This document shows positions 1 to 6,955 of a stretch of DNA of 6,955 nucleotides, one piece after another. Origin of the DNA: Planctomycetia bacterium (GTDB taxonomy: Bacteria > Planctomycetota > Phycisphaerae > Phycisphaerales > SM1A02); NCBI GenBank assembly GCA_005804005.1, contig SYPI01000211.1, forward strand, positions 1 through 6,955, written 5' to 3'. Within the stretch, counting starts at the first letter, position 1; each line of letters begins with the position of its first letter. The position numbers were made by a program, and so were the translations under genes. The notes beneath the pieces are model-generated. The model was given only the letters and a program-made list of their open reading frames with translations, did not search any database and was not told where the DNA came from.

Positions 1-3000
1 CTCCTGTACGCGCTGCACTCCGAGCCCGCGCTCACCATCGATCAGGAGTGTGGCACTACGCTCCATCAGCGTGCTGGCCTGGGCCACCAGACTGCCGGGC
101 TCCTCCTCGGCAAGTTGCTGGTTGAGACGCTCGCGCGCGGCACGCTCCGCTTCGCGCGCCGCCGAGCCATCACTGTCCGTACCTAGGATGTCGTCCAGCG
201 AGGGCAGATCATCGCTGGGCTTTTCGACCGCTGGTGGTTCTGTGGGAGTTCCTTGCCCGATCCGCTGCGGAGTCACGCCGGTGGGAACATCGCTCGTCGG
301 GCTCGGTGGTTCAAGTCGTGAACGGATCGCCTCCAACATCTCGTGAACTTCCACCTGCTCCCGAGCCAGAGCCGGGTCGAGATCGCCATCGGAGGTCCGC
401 TGCAGAATCTCGGCCTGCATCAGGCGCAGCAGGCGAAGTTCGGCCAGCGGGGGAATGCCCTCGCCTTCCTGTTGTCCGCCGCTTCCACCACCCTCGCCAC
501 CGCTCTCACTGCGCGCCTCGGCAAACGGATCTTCGCCGTCGGTGGCTTCCAGTGCCGTGGCGATTGCCGCGGCCAGTTCGGCAGCGCGCTGCACAAGACC
601 AACGGTTGCCTCGCCTGAGTCGCCGCTGTGCAGGGCCCGGGCGGCGTCGCTGACACGACTCACCAGCCGGTCGTGGGAACGGGTGAGAACCGAACTGGCA
701 CTCTCGCGGGGGTACTCCTCGCGGATCGCCTGTAGTTCGTCGACGATCTCCTCCTGCGCCACGCTCAGTCGACGAGCCTCCAACAGTGCCCGGCGGCCAA
801 CCAAGGCGGCTGTGCGCAGGTGGTTCACCATCTCCACCGCCACCAGTTCACGGTCGGCGATTTGCCGGTAACGCTTGGCCAGCTCCTGCGCCTGACGATT
901 GGCCTCCTCGGCCTCCAGCCGCTGCTGGCGCTCCTTGGCCAAGCGCAACGCCTCCTCCAAGCGCTGTGTTGAGCGCGCCAGTGAGGTGCGCACCAGCTCG
1001 TCTTGCGTCGGTTCGGCGCGCAAGGCGAGGATCGCCTCGTCCTGCGCCAGCGCCGCTTCGCCCAGAGGTGGGGCCAGTCTGGTGCCATCGGCTCCCAGCG
1101 CCAAAGTCTCCTCCATGACGGATGCGGTATTGCGCCGGAGTCGAATCGACTCTGCGGCACACGGCGTGGTGTCTCCAACACCACCATCCTGTGGCGCCGC
1201 CGCCTCGGCCAAGGCCGACGATGACACCAAGGCCTCAATCGCTTCAACCAGACTCGCCAGTTTGCGCCGCAGTGTTTCGGCCCGCGCCCGCTCTTGATCA
1301 GCAAGGTCGGCTGACATTCCCGCCAGCACCCGCTGGGCCTGGGCACTCTCTTGCTCCGCTTCGACCATCTGATTCTGGCGCGTACTCGAAGCTGAACTGG
1401 CAATGCGGTCGGCCAGCGCCTGCTCTTGGGCGCGTTCGACGGCCCGTTCCAGCGCGGCCGCGCGCCCCGGGTCGGTGCGCTCGGTGCGCTGCGCCTGACT
1501 CTGCAGATCCCGCATCATCGCGCGGGCGTCCGCGCTGGCCTGTTCAACTTCGCGCGCCAGTTGATCCAGACGCTCCGCTTCGTCGGTGGCCAGTTCGTCG
1601 GGCGACTTCCCCGCCAGTTGGTTGGCGAGAGCTCGGCGCTCGGCATCGGTCCGCGCCAGTTCATCGGCCAGCTTCTGAATTCGCCGCTGGGCGAGCCACG
1701 AGTCTTCATCGCGGTCGAGCAGAGCTGCCAGATGTTCCATTGCCTCGCGAACCTGCCCCTGCGATGCCTGAAGTTGGGCTGTCAGGCCCGGCCGCGCCGC
1801 GTGATCGGCAGTGGGCATCGCCGCCGCCGCCTCCTGAGCGCTGACTGAGGCGGCTGCCCCAGCGCTGATTGCTTCTTTGGCCTGCTCCAACACCGAACCG
1901 AGGCCGCGGTCATCGAGGCGATTCATCTGGCGGCGCTGTTCTAGCCGCTCGACTGTGGCCCCCAGCCCTGCTAGACGCTCGCTCACTTCGGCCTGTTCCC
2001 GGGTCGCCCCGTTGGCGCCATCGTCGCCGCTCGCCCGCTCGCGCTCCAGCCGGTTGGCCAGAGCCCGCTGCCGTTCGTCCACCCGCATCGCCCCCTGCCG
2101 GAGCGCGGTCAGTTGACTGCGGATCTCCTCCAGTAGCGCCGACTCGGCAATCACCCGCACGCGTCGAATCACACTGTGGGACTCCTCGTGTCGAGTCCCG
2201 TCAACTTCATAGGCGTCTGCGGCGATGGCCACCAATTCAATCGTGTCGCCCGGCTTGGGGGTGCGGGGGAAGTCGGGCCCGGGAGTCAGGCTGAATAGAT
2301 TGAGTTGCACTTCCACCTCGGCAGACGGTGACAGCTTCGCGTTGCTCATAGCTAGCGTGCGACGCGTCTGACGATCAGTGGACAACGCGGCTTCGATGCG
2401 CAACTGTCGGACTCCGAGGTCGTCGCTGGCAACCGCTCGCAGCGGAACGACGGCGGTTGGACTGACCGTCTCGTCCGATTCCGGAAGTACAAAAGAGACG
2501 GTTGGTTGGCGATCCGCAACCACCGGGATCTCGAAGGCAATCTCGTCGAGGTTGGAAATCCCTTGAGCATCCCGCAACGACAATGCGACCAGCAGGCTTT
2601 GGCGCGCCAGCCAGGTGAGACGCCACGTACTGCCGGCATCGAGAACCTCAAGTTGGGGCACCGAGTCGGCGGTGGGTTGGGGTGAACCAGTAGCTGAGAT
2701 GGAGCGCGCCGCCAACTCCCGCACTGATTCGGCATCGGTCGGCGGCACGGGGGTTGAAAGGCGCAGGGTCAGTTCGGCCGCCGAGCCCTCCGGCAGCGGG
2801 GCACCCAGTCGCGCTTGACGACTGGTGCCATCACCGAGCTCGGCCTCCAGCAGGTTGACGCCTGCGTGAGCGGGTGGGGTGGCCCGGAAGCTCGCACTGA
2901 TCACGGCGGGGGCGCGGCCGAAGGTGATCTGCTGCAGCGGGGTTCGGGCATCGAGTGATTCAAACTGGAACTCCAGTGTTGCTCCGGCCGTCGGTGAGGG

Positions 3001-3756
3001 GACCAACCGTTCAAACTCACGCTCACCACTCTGGGCCAGTTGAAACTCCTGCCAATCACTAGTGGTGTTGCCATCCACGGTTCGCGTGCGCACCCACACC
3101 CGCTCCTGCAGGGGGTCGCCACGCACCAGCTCAGCCCGCAGGGCGAATGCCGGACCGGCAGCGGCTCGAGACAGTCCGACTAGGCTCCGCAGTTCAGTCC
3201 GCGCTGGCCACTCGGTATCGCTCAGGGGCAGAACCAGCCGACGAATTCCAACTTTGGCTTCCTCTGGCCAGACGGCGCAAACCGCCGCTACCGCAGTCGC
3301 CATGGAAAACAAAACACCACAACGACGCAGGAGTGGTCGCCGATCGATGCGTACCCGTCCCAGGCTGTAGGTCACCAGATCACTGGCGCGTTGGACCACA
3401 CCTGCGGCGAGCGGGTTGTTCTGATCGACACCACTGCGCGCAAAGTCGGCGCCACTGGCCAGTGTGCCAGCGCAGGTGTGGTCGATCTGCTCCAGGCGCA
3501 GAGCGATGGTGGAACGGTCCAACCGCTGGCCGCGCAGTCGAGAGATGGCTCCGGCCAAAAGCCACGACACGCCCGCCAACGCCAGTAACAGTTCGCTGGT
3601 TCTGAACAGTGGTGGCAGGCGGAAGATCACATCCAGCCCCACCAGAGCTGTGGCCGAGCCGATGGCGATGACCGCCAGTCGGCAGGCCTCCTCCAGCGCC
3701 AGCACCCGCCCGATTCGGCGGCCGAGCAGGGCCAGTTGGTTCAACTCGTGGGTCAT
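1..3756 (-). CDS. Giant membrane-anchored helical protein, DUF4175-like (3' end outside window)
   Basis: From ATG at 3756 the frame runs 1252 codons to base 1 with no stop, so the C-terminus is missing. Helices at about 27-45, 55-71 and 147-163 resemble the N-terminus of DUF4175-like planctomycete proteins (LDVIFRLPPLFR after helix 1). The loop between helices 2 and 3 is basic at both ends and probably cytoplasmic, with LASGADFA...NPLAAGVVQRA at 99-123. After helix 3 comes RRLVLPLSDTEWPARTEL (172-189), then beta-rich extracytoplasmic domains. One contains RQPTVSFVLP...PLRAVASDDLGVRQL (416-452), an Ig/cadherin-like A-x-DD-x-G pattern. Residues about 536-1070 are almost entirely Glu/Gln/Ala/Arg/Leu helix, likely coiled coil. 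A Gly-rich linker (1083-1100) leads to IPPLAELRLLRLMQ (1101-1114), then an acidic and Pro-rich stretch and another helix at the edge. It lies 34 bases after the vWA gene. The likely role is a scaffold or partner of the vWA proteins; function is unproven. Apart from C866 the long helical region has no cysteine. Confidence 0.82.
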   Translation of the reverse strand, partial: MTHELNQLALLGRRIGRVLALEEACRLAVIAIGSATALVGLDVIFRLPPLFRTSELLLALAGVSWLLAGAISRLRGQRLDRSTIALRLEQIDHTCAGTLASGADFARSGVDQNNPLAAGVVQRASDLVTYSLGRVRIDRRPLLRRCGVLFSMATAVAAVCAVWPEEAKVGIRRLVLPLSDTEWPARTELRSLVGLSRAAAGPAFALRAELVRGDPLQERVWVRTRTVDGNTTSDWQEFQLAQSGEREFERLVPSPTAGATLEFQFESLDARTPLQQITFGRAPAVISASFRATPPAHAGVNLLEAELGDGTSRQARLGAPLPEGSAAELTLRLSTPVPPTDAESVRELAARSISATGSPQPTADSVPQLEVLDAGSTWRLTWLARQSLLVALSLRDAQGISNLDEIAFEIPVVADRQPTVSFVLPESDETVSPTAVVPLRAVASDDLGVRQLRIEAALSTDRQTRRTLAMSNAKLSPSAEVEVQLNLFSLTPGPDFPRTPKPGDTIELVAIAADAYEVDGTRHEESHSVIRRVRVIAESALLEEIRSQLTALRQGAMRVDERQRALANRLERERASGDDGANGATREQAEVSERLAGLGATVERLEQRRQMNRLDDRGLGSVLEQAKEAISAGAAASVSAQEAAAAMPTADHAARPGLTAQLQASQGQVREAMEHLAALLDRDEDSWLAQRRIQKLADELARTDAERRALANQLAGKSPDELATDEAERLDQLAREVEQASADARAMMRDLQSQAQRTERTDPGRAAALERAVERAQEQALADRIASSASSTRQNQMVEAEQESAQAQRVLAGMSADLADQERARAETLRRKLASLVEAIEALVSSSALAEAAAPQDGGVGDTTPCAAESIRLRRNTASVMEETLALGADGTRLAPPLGEAALAQDEAILALRAEPTQDELVRTSLARSTQRLEEALRLAKERQQRLEAEEANRQAQELAKRYRQIADRELVAVEMVNHLRTAALVGRRALLEARRLSVAQEEIVDELQAIREEYPRESASSVLTRSHDRLVSRVSDAARALHSGDSGEATVGLVQRAAELAAAIATALEATDGEDPFAEARSESGGEGGGSGGQQEGEGIPPLAELRLLRLMQAEILQRTSDGDLDPALAREQVEVHEMLEAIRSRLEPPSPTSDVPTGVTPQRIGQGTPTEPPAVEKPSDDLPSLDDILGTDSDGSAAREAERAARERLNQQLAEEEPGSLVAQASTLMERSATLLIDGERGLGVQRVQE

Positions 3757-3790
3757 TGGTGGCTCAACTAACAGTAGCGTTCAAGTGAAC
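3757..3790 (-). other. Short intergenic gap between the vWA gene and the giant helical gene
   Basis: This is the only non-coding DNA in the window (34 bases). On the minus strand it begins with GTTCA-CT-TGAAC (3779-3790), two 5-base arms separated by two bases, and ends GAGCCACCA before the ATG. There is no good Shine-Dalgarno sequence, only a GAG six bases before the start. An in-frame TGA at 3781-3783 rules out a longer N-terminus of the downstream gene beyond seven codons, and no ATG, GTG or TTG lies between it and 3756. No T-run follows the small inverted repeat, so it does not look like a terminator, and the genes are probably co-transcribed. Confidence 0.6.
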
Positions 3791-6136
3791 CTACTCCAGT
3801 TTCCACAGCCGCCGGAGTACCCATTCTGCCAACAGTGGCAGCAGTAGGAGCATCAGGGCAAGAGGGGAACTCCACAACGGATCCCGAAGCCACTGTTTCA
3901 CGACCAGCGAACGGTCGGGCAAGACCTCGGCCAGACGGCTGATTTCCACGGCCGGTATCACGGTTCCCCCGGTTTCCCGGGCCAGCACCGCCAGCGCTTC
4001 GTGATCGGTGTCGGGACGGGTCAGTTCCTCGTCTGGCTGAGTCACCTCGACATTCACCACAACCGGAGCACCCACCCGTCCATCGTTGACTTGCATGGTG
4101 AAACTGCCAGGCTCCTCGGGAGTCCAGCGGCCAAGGAATGCGGCGCCGCCGAGGCTGCCTTCGGCGCCCGCATCTGGTTGGCGCAACAAGACCACGGTCT
4201 CTGTGGGTTCGCTCGGGGTCGATCCGGCGCGCTGCACTTTGACCTCGACTGAGTCAGCGGTTTCGGCGCCGCTGCTGGCATCGAGCAAGTCCAGTCGCAC
4301 GATGGTGCTGTCTCCAACCGACACCACCGCCGGGGCCACTTCTAATCGAACACCAGACCCGGCGTTTTCAACCGCTGGCCGGGCGAGCATCTGAATCAGC
4401 CCGATCCAGAACCGCTCCTGAAGTGATTCGCCAATGCCGTGTCGCCAGCGCCATGTCTCATCGGTGGCCACATACGCCGTCTGGCCGGCACCGTAGCGCA
4501 TGGCGATCACCAGCGCCGACGCGTTGCCGTCGGCTACTGAGATTCCCTCGGCCAGTACCTCGGCCGCTGGCTTGAGTGCGCGTGGGTTCAGATCTTGCGC
4601 CCACTGCAGCGCCGCCCAGCCAGCTCCATCGGGGCCAAGCACCGCCGGCCATCCGACGGAGGCTGAGTCACCCAGTTGCATTACTCCGTGCCGCGCTGCG
4701 GCGGCTGTTGGCTGCACCCAAACCGCCGATGCCACCGTCTCCAGGTTCAGAGAACCGCGCATTGGCAGCAGTTCCGCGAGGGTTGAGCCGTGCCATGACG
4801 ACGGTGTGTTCCTAGAACCACCAATCCACAACAGGCCGGTGCCGCGTTGGGCCACTGCTTCGCGAATCGCCTGTTGCTGCTGTTCAGAAAGCGAACCAGA
4901 GTTCACATCGCCCAGGATGATGATGTCGTATGGCTCCAACTCTTTGGCGCTCTGGGGCAGTCGCTCCAGCGGCAGGTCTCCCTCCTGAGCGAACTCGCGA
5001 TCGGCGGAGAGCAGCATGGTTGAACATTCAACGGTTGGTTCGCGCAGCAGCAGGTTCTTGAGGTAGCGAAACTCCCAGCGGGGGTAGGCGTCCACATAGA
5101 GCACCCGGATCGGGCGATCGACGAACTCAACACTCACCCGTCGCTCGTCGTTGGCCTCCACCAGGTCTGGTGCCGAACCGCGCACCCGCACCACCCACGA
5201 TGCCGTCCCAGCCCGGGTGCCCTTGCCGGCCAACGACACGCTGGCCCGAGCCTGCTCAAACATGGCTGGTGTCAACAAGCGCTCGTCCAACACCTGCGAG
5301 GTTTCAGTGTCGACCAGCTCCACGCGAACTGGACCGTTGGGAGGGCCAACGCCCGAGCGGACATCAACGCGAATGGGAACATCGTCGCGCAGGAACGCTC
5401 GTCCTGGTCCATCAACCGAAGCAACAGAGAGGTCGCGGACCGAATCGGCTGCGCCAAGAGGAACGGTAATCACCTGCACTCCAGCCGCGGCCAGACGGCG
5501 CAGTGTGGAGCGTTGAACCGGGTCCACACTCCGGCCGTCAGAGAAGATCACCACCGCGCTGGCTGGCCGACCAGACAGCCGCTGGGTTGCCGCCTCCACC
5601 GCTGTTGCCATCGAGGTTCGCCAGCCTTCGAGTGGGCCGACATCCACCCACCCCCGCGCGTCGCGCGTTAGCTCGTGGGCGCTGCCGTGGAAGCCAAGCC
5701 AGCTAATCCGCTTCTTGGCGGCGATGGCGTCCTGCCACGATCGGTCATCGATCAAATCACGAAGTTGCTGGTCGCGACTCTGTGGTTGACCGTCGGTGCC
5801 GGCCAGATCCGCAACCTCCATACTGCGACTGCGGTCGACCAACATCACCACCGAGTCGGCCTCGGTTGTCTCCTGAGCCGATTCCAGAATCGGCTTGGCA
5901 AACAGCACCACCAGCAGCAACAGGGTGCTGGTGCGCATCAGCGCCAGCAGCCACCAGGGGCGCAACTGCTTCCGGAGGGTTGAGTAACTCAAGAATGCGG
6001 CCCCGGCCGTTCCGGCGATGGCCAGGAGCCAGACCCAACCTTCCAGTGGATGCTCCCACCCCAGCCGCAGCTCAGTGGCATCACTTGGTACCGAGTGCAG
6101 CCCGAGCGCCCAGCGCACGATTGGTGAAGAGATCAC
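3791..6136 (-). CDS. Membrane vWA protein with glutamine-amidotransferase-like domain
   Basis: A complete 781-residue protein starting with GTG. Helices at about 33-53 and 61-83 flank a basic RKQLR loop. Next comes a vWA domain (about 94-235) with an intact metal-binding MIDAS: D101-R-S103-R-S105, T174 region (WRTSMATAVE) and FSD200-G. After a beta-rich stretch (about 240-335) comes an amidotransferase-like domain (about 340-465) with the signature RVLYVDAYPRWEFRYLK, then YDIIILGDVNSG and GLLWIGGSRNTPSSWHG. The block YGAGQTAYVATDETWRWR (548-565) and RFWIGLIQMLARP are typical of these planctomycete proteins. An Ig-like segment (about 595-700) and an LARETGG motif (718-724) precede the C-terminal helix (about 756-774) and basic tail. 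The topology predicts an extracytoplasmic vWA domain, probably binding a protein partner through a divalent metal. The only cysteine I see is C371, not at the nucleophile-elbow position, so amidotransferase activity is unlikely. Start choice: GTG at 6136 has a GAGG 5 bases upstream and overlaps the previous stop; a second GTG at codon 7 is possible. Confidence 0.88.
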   Translation of the reverse strand: MISSPIVRWALGLHSVPSDATELRLGWEHPLEGWVWLLAIAGTAGAAFLSYSTLRKQLRPWWLLALMRTSTLLLLVVLFAKPILESAQETTEADSVVMLVDRSRSMEVADLAGTDGQPQSRDQQLRDLIDDRSWQDAIAAKKRISWLGFHGSAHELTRDARGWVDVGPLEGWRTSMATAVEAATQRLSGRPASAVVIFSDGRSVDPVQRSTLRRLAAAGVQVITVPLGAADSVRDLSVASVDGPGRAFLRDDVPIRVDVRSGVGPPNGPVRVELVDTETSQVLDERLLTPAMFEQARASVSLAGKGTRAGTASWVVRVRGSAPDLVEANDERRVSVEFVDRPIRVLYVDAYPRWEFRYLKNLLLREPTVECSTMLLSADREFAQEGDLPLERLPQSAKELEPYDIIILGDVNSGSLSEQQQQAIREAVAQRGTGLLWIGGSRNTPSSWHGSTLAELLPMRGSLNLETVASAVWVQPTAAAARHGVMQLGDSASVGWPAVLGPDGAGWAALQWAQDLNPRALKPAAEVLAEGISVADGNASALVIAMRYGAGQTAYVATDETWRWRHGIGESLQERFWIGLIQMLARPAVENAGSGVRLEVAPAVVSVGDSTIVRLDLLDASSGAETADSVEVKVQRAGSTPSEPTETVVLLRQPDAGAEGSLGGAAFLGRWTPEEPGSFTMQVNDGRVGAPVVVNVEVTQPDEELTRPDTDHEALAVLARETGGTVIPAVEISRLAEVLPDRSLVVKQWLRDPLWSSPLALMLLLLPLLAEWVLRRLWKLE

Positions 6137-6955
6137 GCCGACCTCGTCATCCGGGTGGTCTGTCTGGCAAGGATTGTTTCGATTCCAGCTGCGGCAAGCG
6201 CCAAGGTCAGGGCGGCGCCCACCAATGCTTCGTTCGTGGAGCCATCGTCTTTGTGGGTGTTCTTGGTAGACCGGCCGGACGAGCTCTCTTCAGCCGAGAG
6301 TCCACTGGTCCAGTTGGTTAGTTCTACGGATGAAACCGGCGAGATGTCAGCGGTGTCAACTGGGGCGTTCACTGCCCACAACGATTCGACCGCACCGCGG
6401 GGTCCGATCACTTGATAGACCCCGGGGCTTTCGATTGCGGTGGTGGTGACGCCGTCGGCGCCGACCTCGATCCTTGCTCCCTCACCATCACCTGGAAATG
6501 GAAGTTGCTGCAGAGCGCTTACTCCGGCGCCAACAACCACTGATAGCCCGGGCTCGAGGGGTCGGCCATGATTTACTTCGCTCACACACTGGCGAACTAC
6601 CTCCTGGATCAACGGCACCATCAGTGGTTTGGCTGGGATGTTGGACCACGAAAGTGCCGGTGCGACGGCGAAGACAACCAGTGTTCCTTTGCCATTGGGA
6701 CCTTCGGTGATCGCCAAGATCGGGGCGGATGACGCCGACACCAGGACCGCCCCCGAATCTGATTCGTTCAGATGCAGTGGCACGGCCCGATACACAACTA
6801 TGGGTTTGAGCAGCGTCTCCAGTTCTGGCCTAATCGCGCTGGTGGCGTGGTGCCGCGGCTGGGTGGGGGCCAGCGACATGCCACCGGGAAACTCAACCAC
6901 GGCGTCGCCAATGGTCCATGACGCTGGGGCCAGCGAGCGCAACTCATCGACCCAG
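6133..6955 (-). CDS. BatA-like membrane protein, C-terminal part (5' end outside window)
   Basis: The frame is open to the right edge (upstream codons read W-V-D-E-L before the TTG at 6942), so the true start lies outside and the TTG is probably not a start. About 274 residues are visible. The stretch GTLVVFAVAPALSWSNIPAKP followed by MVPLIQEVVRQ matches the type of block seen after the vWA domain in planctomycete BatA-like proteins, where it closes an amidotransferase/ThuA-like fold. A beta-rich segment follows (LEPGLSVVVGAG through GVYQVIGPRG), then a hydrophilic Ser/Thr/Lys-rich linker, one transmembrane helix (ALVGAALTLALAAAGIETIL, about 6169-6228) and a short basic tail with three Arg. 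By the positive-inside rule the visible domain is extracytoplasmic and the tail cytoplasmic. Any BatA N-terminal membrane region and vWA domain would lie beyond the edge and are not seen. The stop TGA overlaps the GTG start of the next gene by 4 bases, implying translational coupling. Family assignment is from remembered motif patterns, not a search. Confidence 0.72.
   Translation of the reverse strand, partial: WVDELRSLAPASWTIGDAVVEFPGGMSLAPTQPRHHATSAIRPELETLLKPIVVYRAVPLHLNESDSGAVLVSASSAPILAITEGPNGKGTLVVFAVAPALSWSNIPAKPLMVPLIQEVVRQCVSEVNHGRPLEPGLSVVVGAGVSALQQLPFPGDGEGARIEVGADGVTTTAIESPGVYQVIGPRGAVESLWAVNAPVDTADISPVSSVELTNWTSGLSAEESSSGRSTKNTHKDDGSTNEALVGAALTLALAAAGIETILARQTTRMTRSA
6142..6145 (-). 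promoter_or_regulatory. Probable ribosome binding site for the vWA gene
   Basis: The minus strand reads GAGG here, five bases before the GTG start at 6136. It lies inside the last codons of the upstream gene, as expected for a coupled pair with a GTGA stop/start overlap. It supports GTG 6136 over the GTG six codons further in. Confidence 0.5.

Noticed and set aside
825..1403. Minus-strand 192-codon frame rich in Arg and Trp
   Set aside because: It is an out-of-frame shadow of the giant helical gene, whose own frame is uninterrupted through this region.
1122..1844. Long plus-strand open frame (240 codons) opposite the helical region
   Set aside because: It is Pro/Arg-rich with no recognisable domain and lies wholly antisense to the continuous minus-strand coding frame. 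GC-rich codon bias produces such frames.
3779..3790. Inverted repeat GTTCA/TGAAC as a terminator
   Set aside because: The arms are only five bases, there is no T-tract, and the next gene starts 23 bases later on the same strand.
6940..6942. TTG as the start of the BatA-like protein
   Set aside because: The frame continues upstream without a stop to the window edge, and the sequence after TTG has no membrane or vWA region, so this is an internal Leu codon of a truncated gene.
1..6955. CRISPR array, tRNA/rRNA, insertion sequence or prophage signals
   Set aside because: No regularly spaced repeats, structural RNA signatures, transposase motifs or terminal inverted repeats were seen on either strand. 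The sequence is occupied by three co-directional genes.

Overview
The window is a GC-rich (by eye about 60% or more), fully coding stretch in which all real genes lie on the minus strand. It reads as part of a chromosomal operon of a planctomycete-type bacterium (Planctomycetota, plausibly Phycisphaerae or a relative). I infer this from the gene set: a membrane protein with a BatA-type C-terminal end, a membrane vWA protein with a glutamine-amidotransferase-like domain, and a giant membrane-anchored helical protein. Such genes usually follow MoxR ATPase and DUF58 genes in planctomycetes. Weak or absent Shine-Dalgarno sequences fit this assignment but do not prove it.

In transcription order (right to left): (1) 6955-6133, the C-terminal part of a BatA-like membrane protein, cut by the right window edge. 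(2) 6136-3791, a complete 781-residue vWA protein with an intact DxSxS MIDAS motif, a cysteine-less amidotransferase-like domain, and transmembrane helices at both ends. It starts with GTG inside the stop of gene 1 (4-base GTGA overlap). (3) After a 34-base gap, 3756-1, a frame open to the left edge (1252 codons, no stop). It encodes three N-terminal transmembrane helices, beta-rich domains, a helical/coiled-coil region of more than 500 residues, a Gly-rich linker and a conserved-looking PPLAEL box.

The coupled starts and short spacing suggest one transcript and one envelope complex. The positive-inside rule puts the bulk of the two downstream proteins outside the cytoplasmic membrane. The likely picture is an extracytoplasmic vWA adhesion or assembly module, perhaps served by an upstream MoxR-type AAA+ ATPase that is not in this window. 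The substrate is unknown. No promoter, terminator, RNA gene, mobile element, CRISPR array or long repeat was found. The only intergenic DNA is the 34-base gap.
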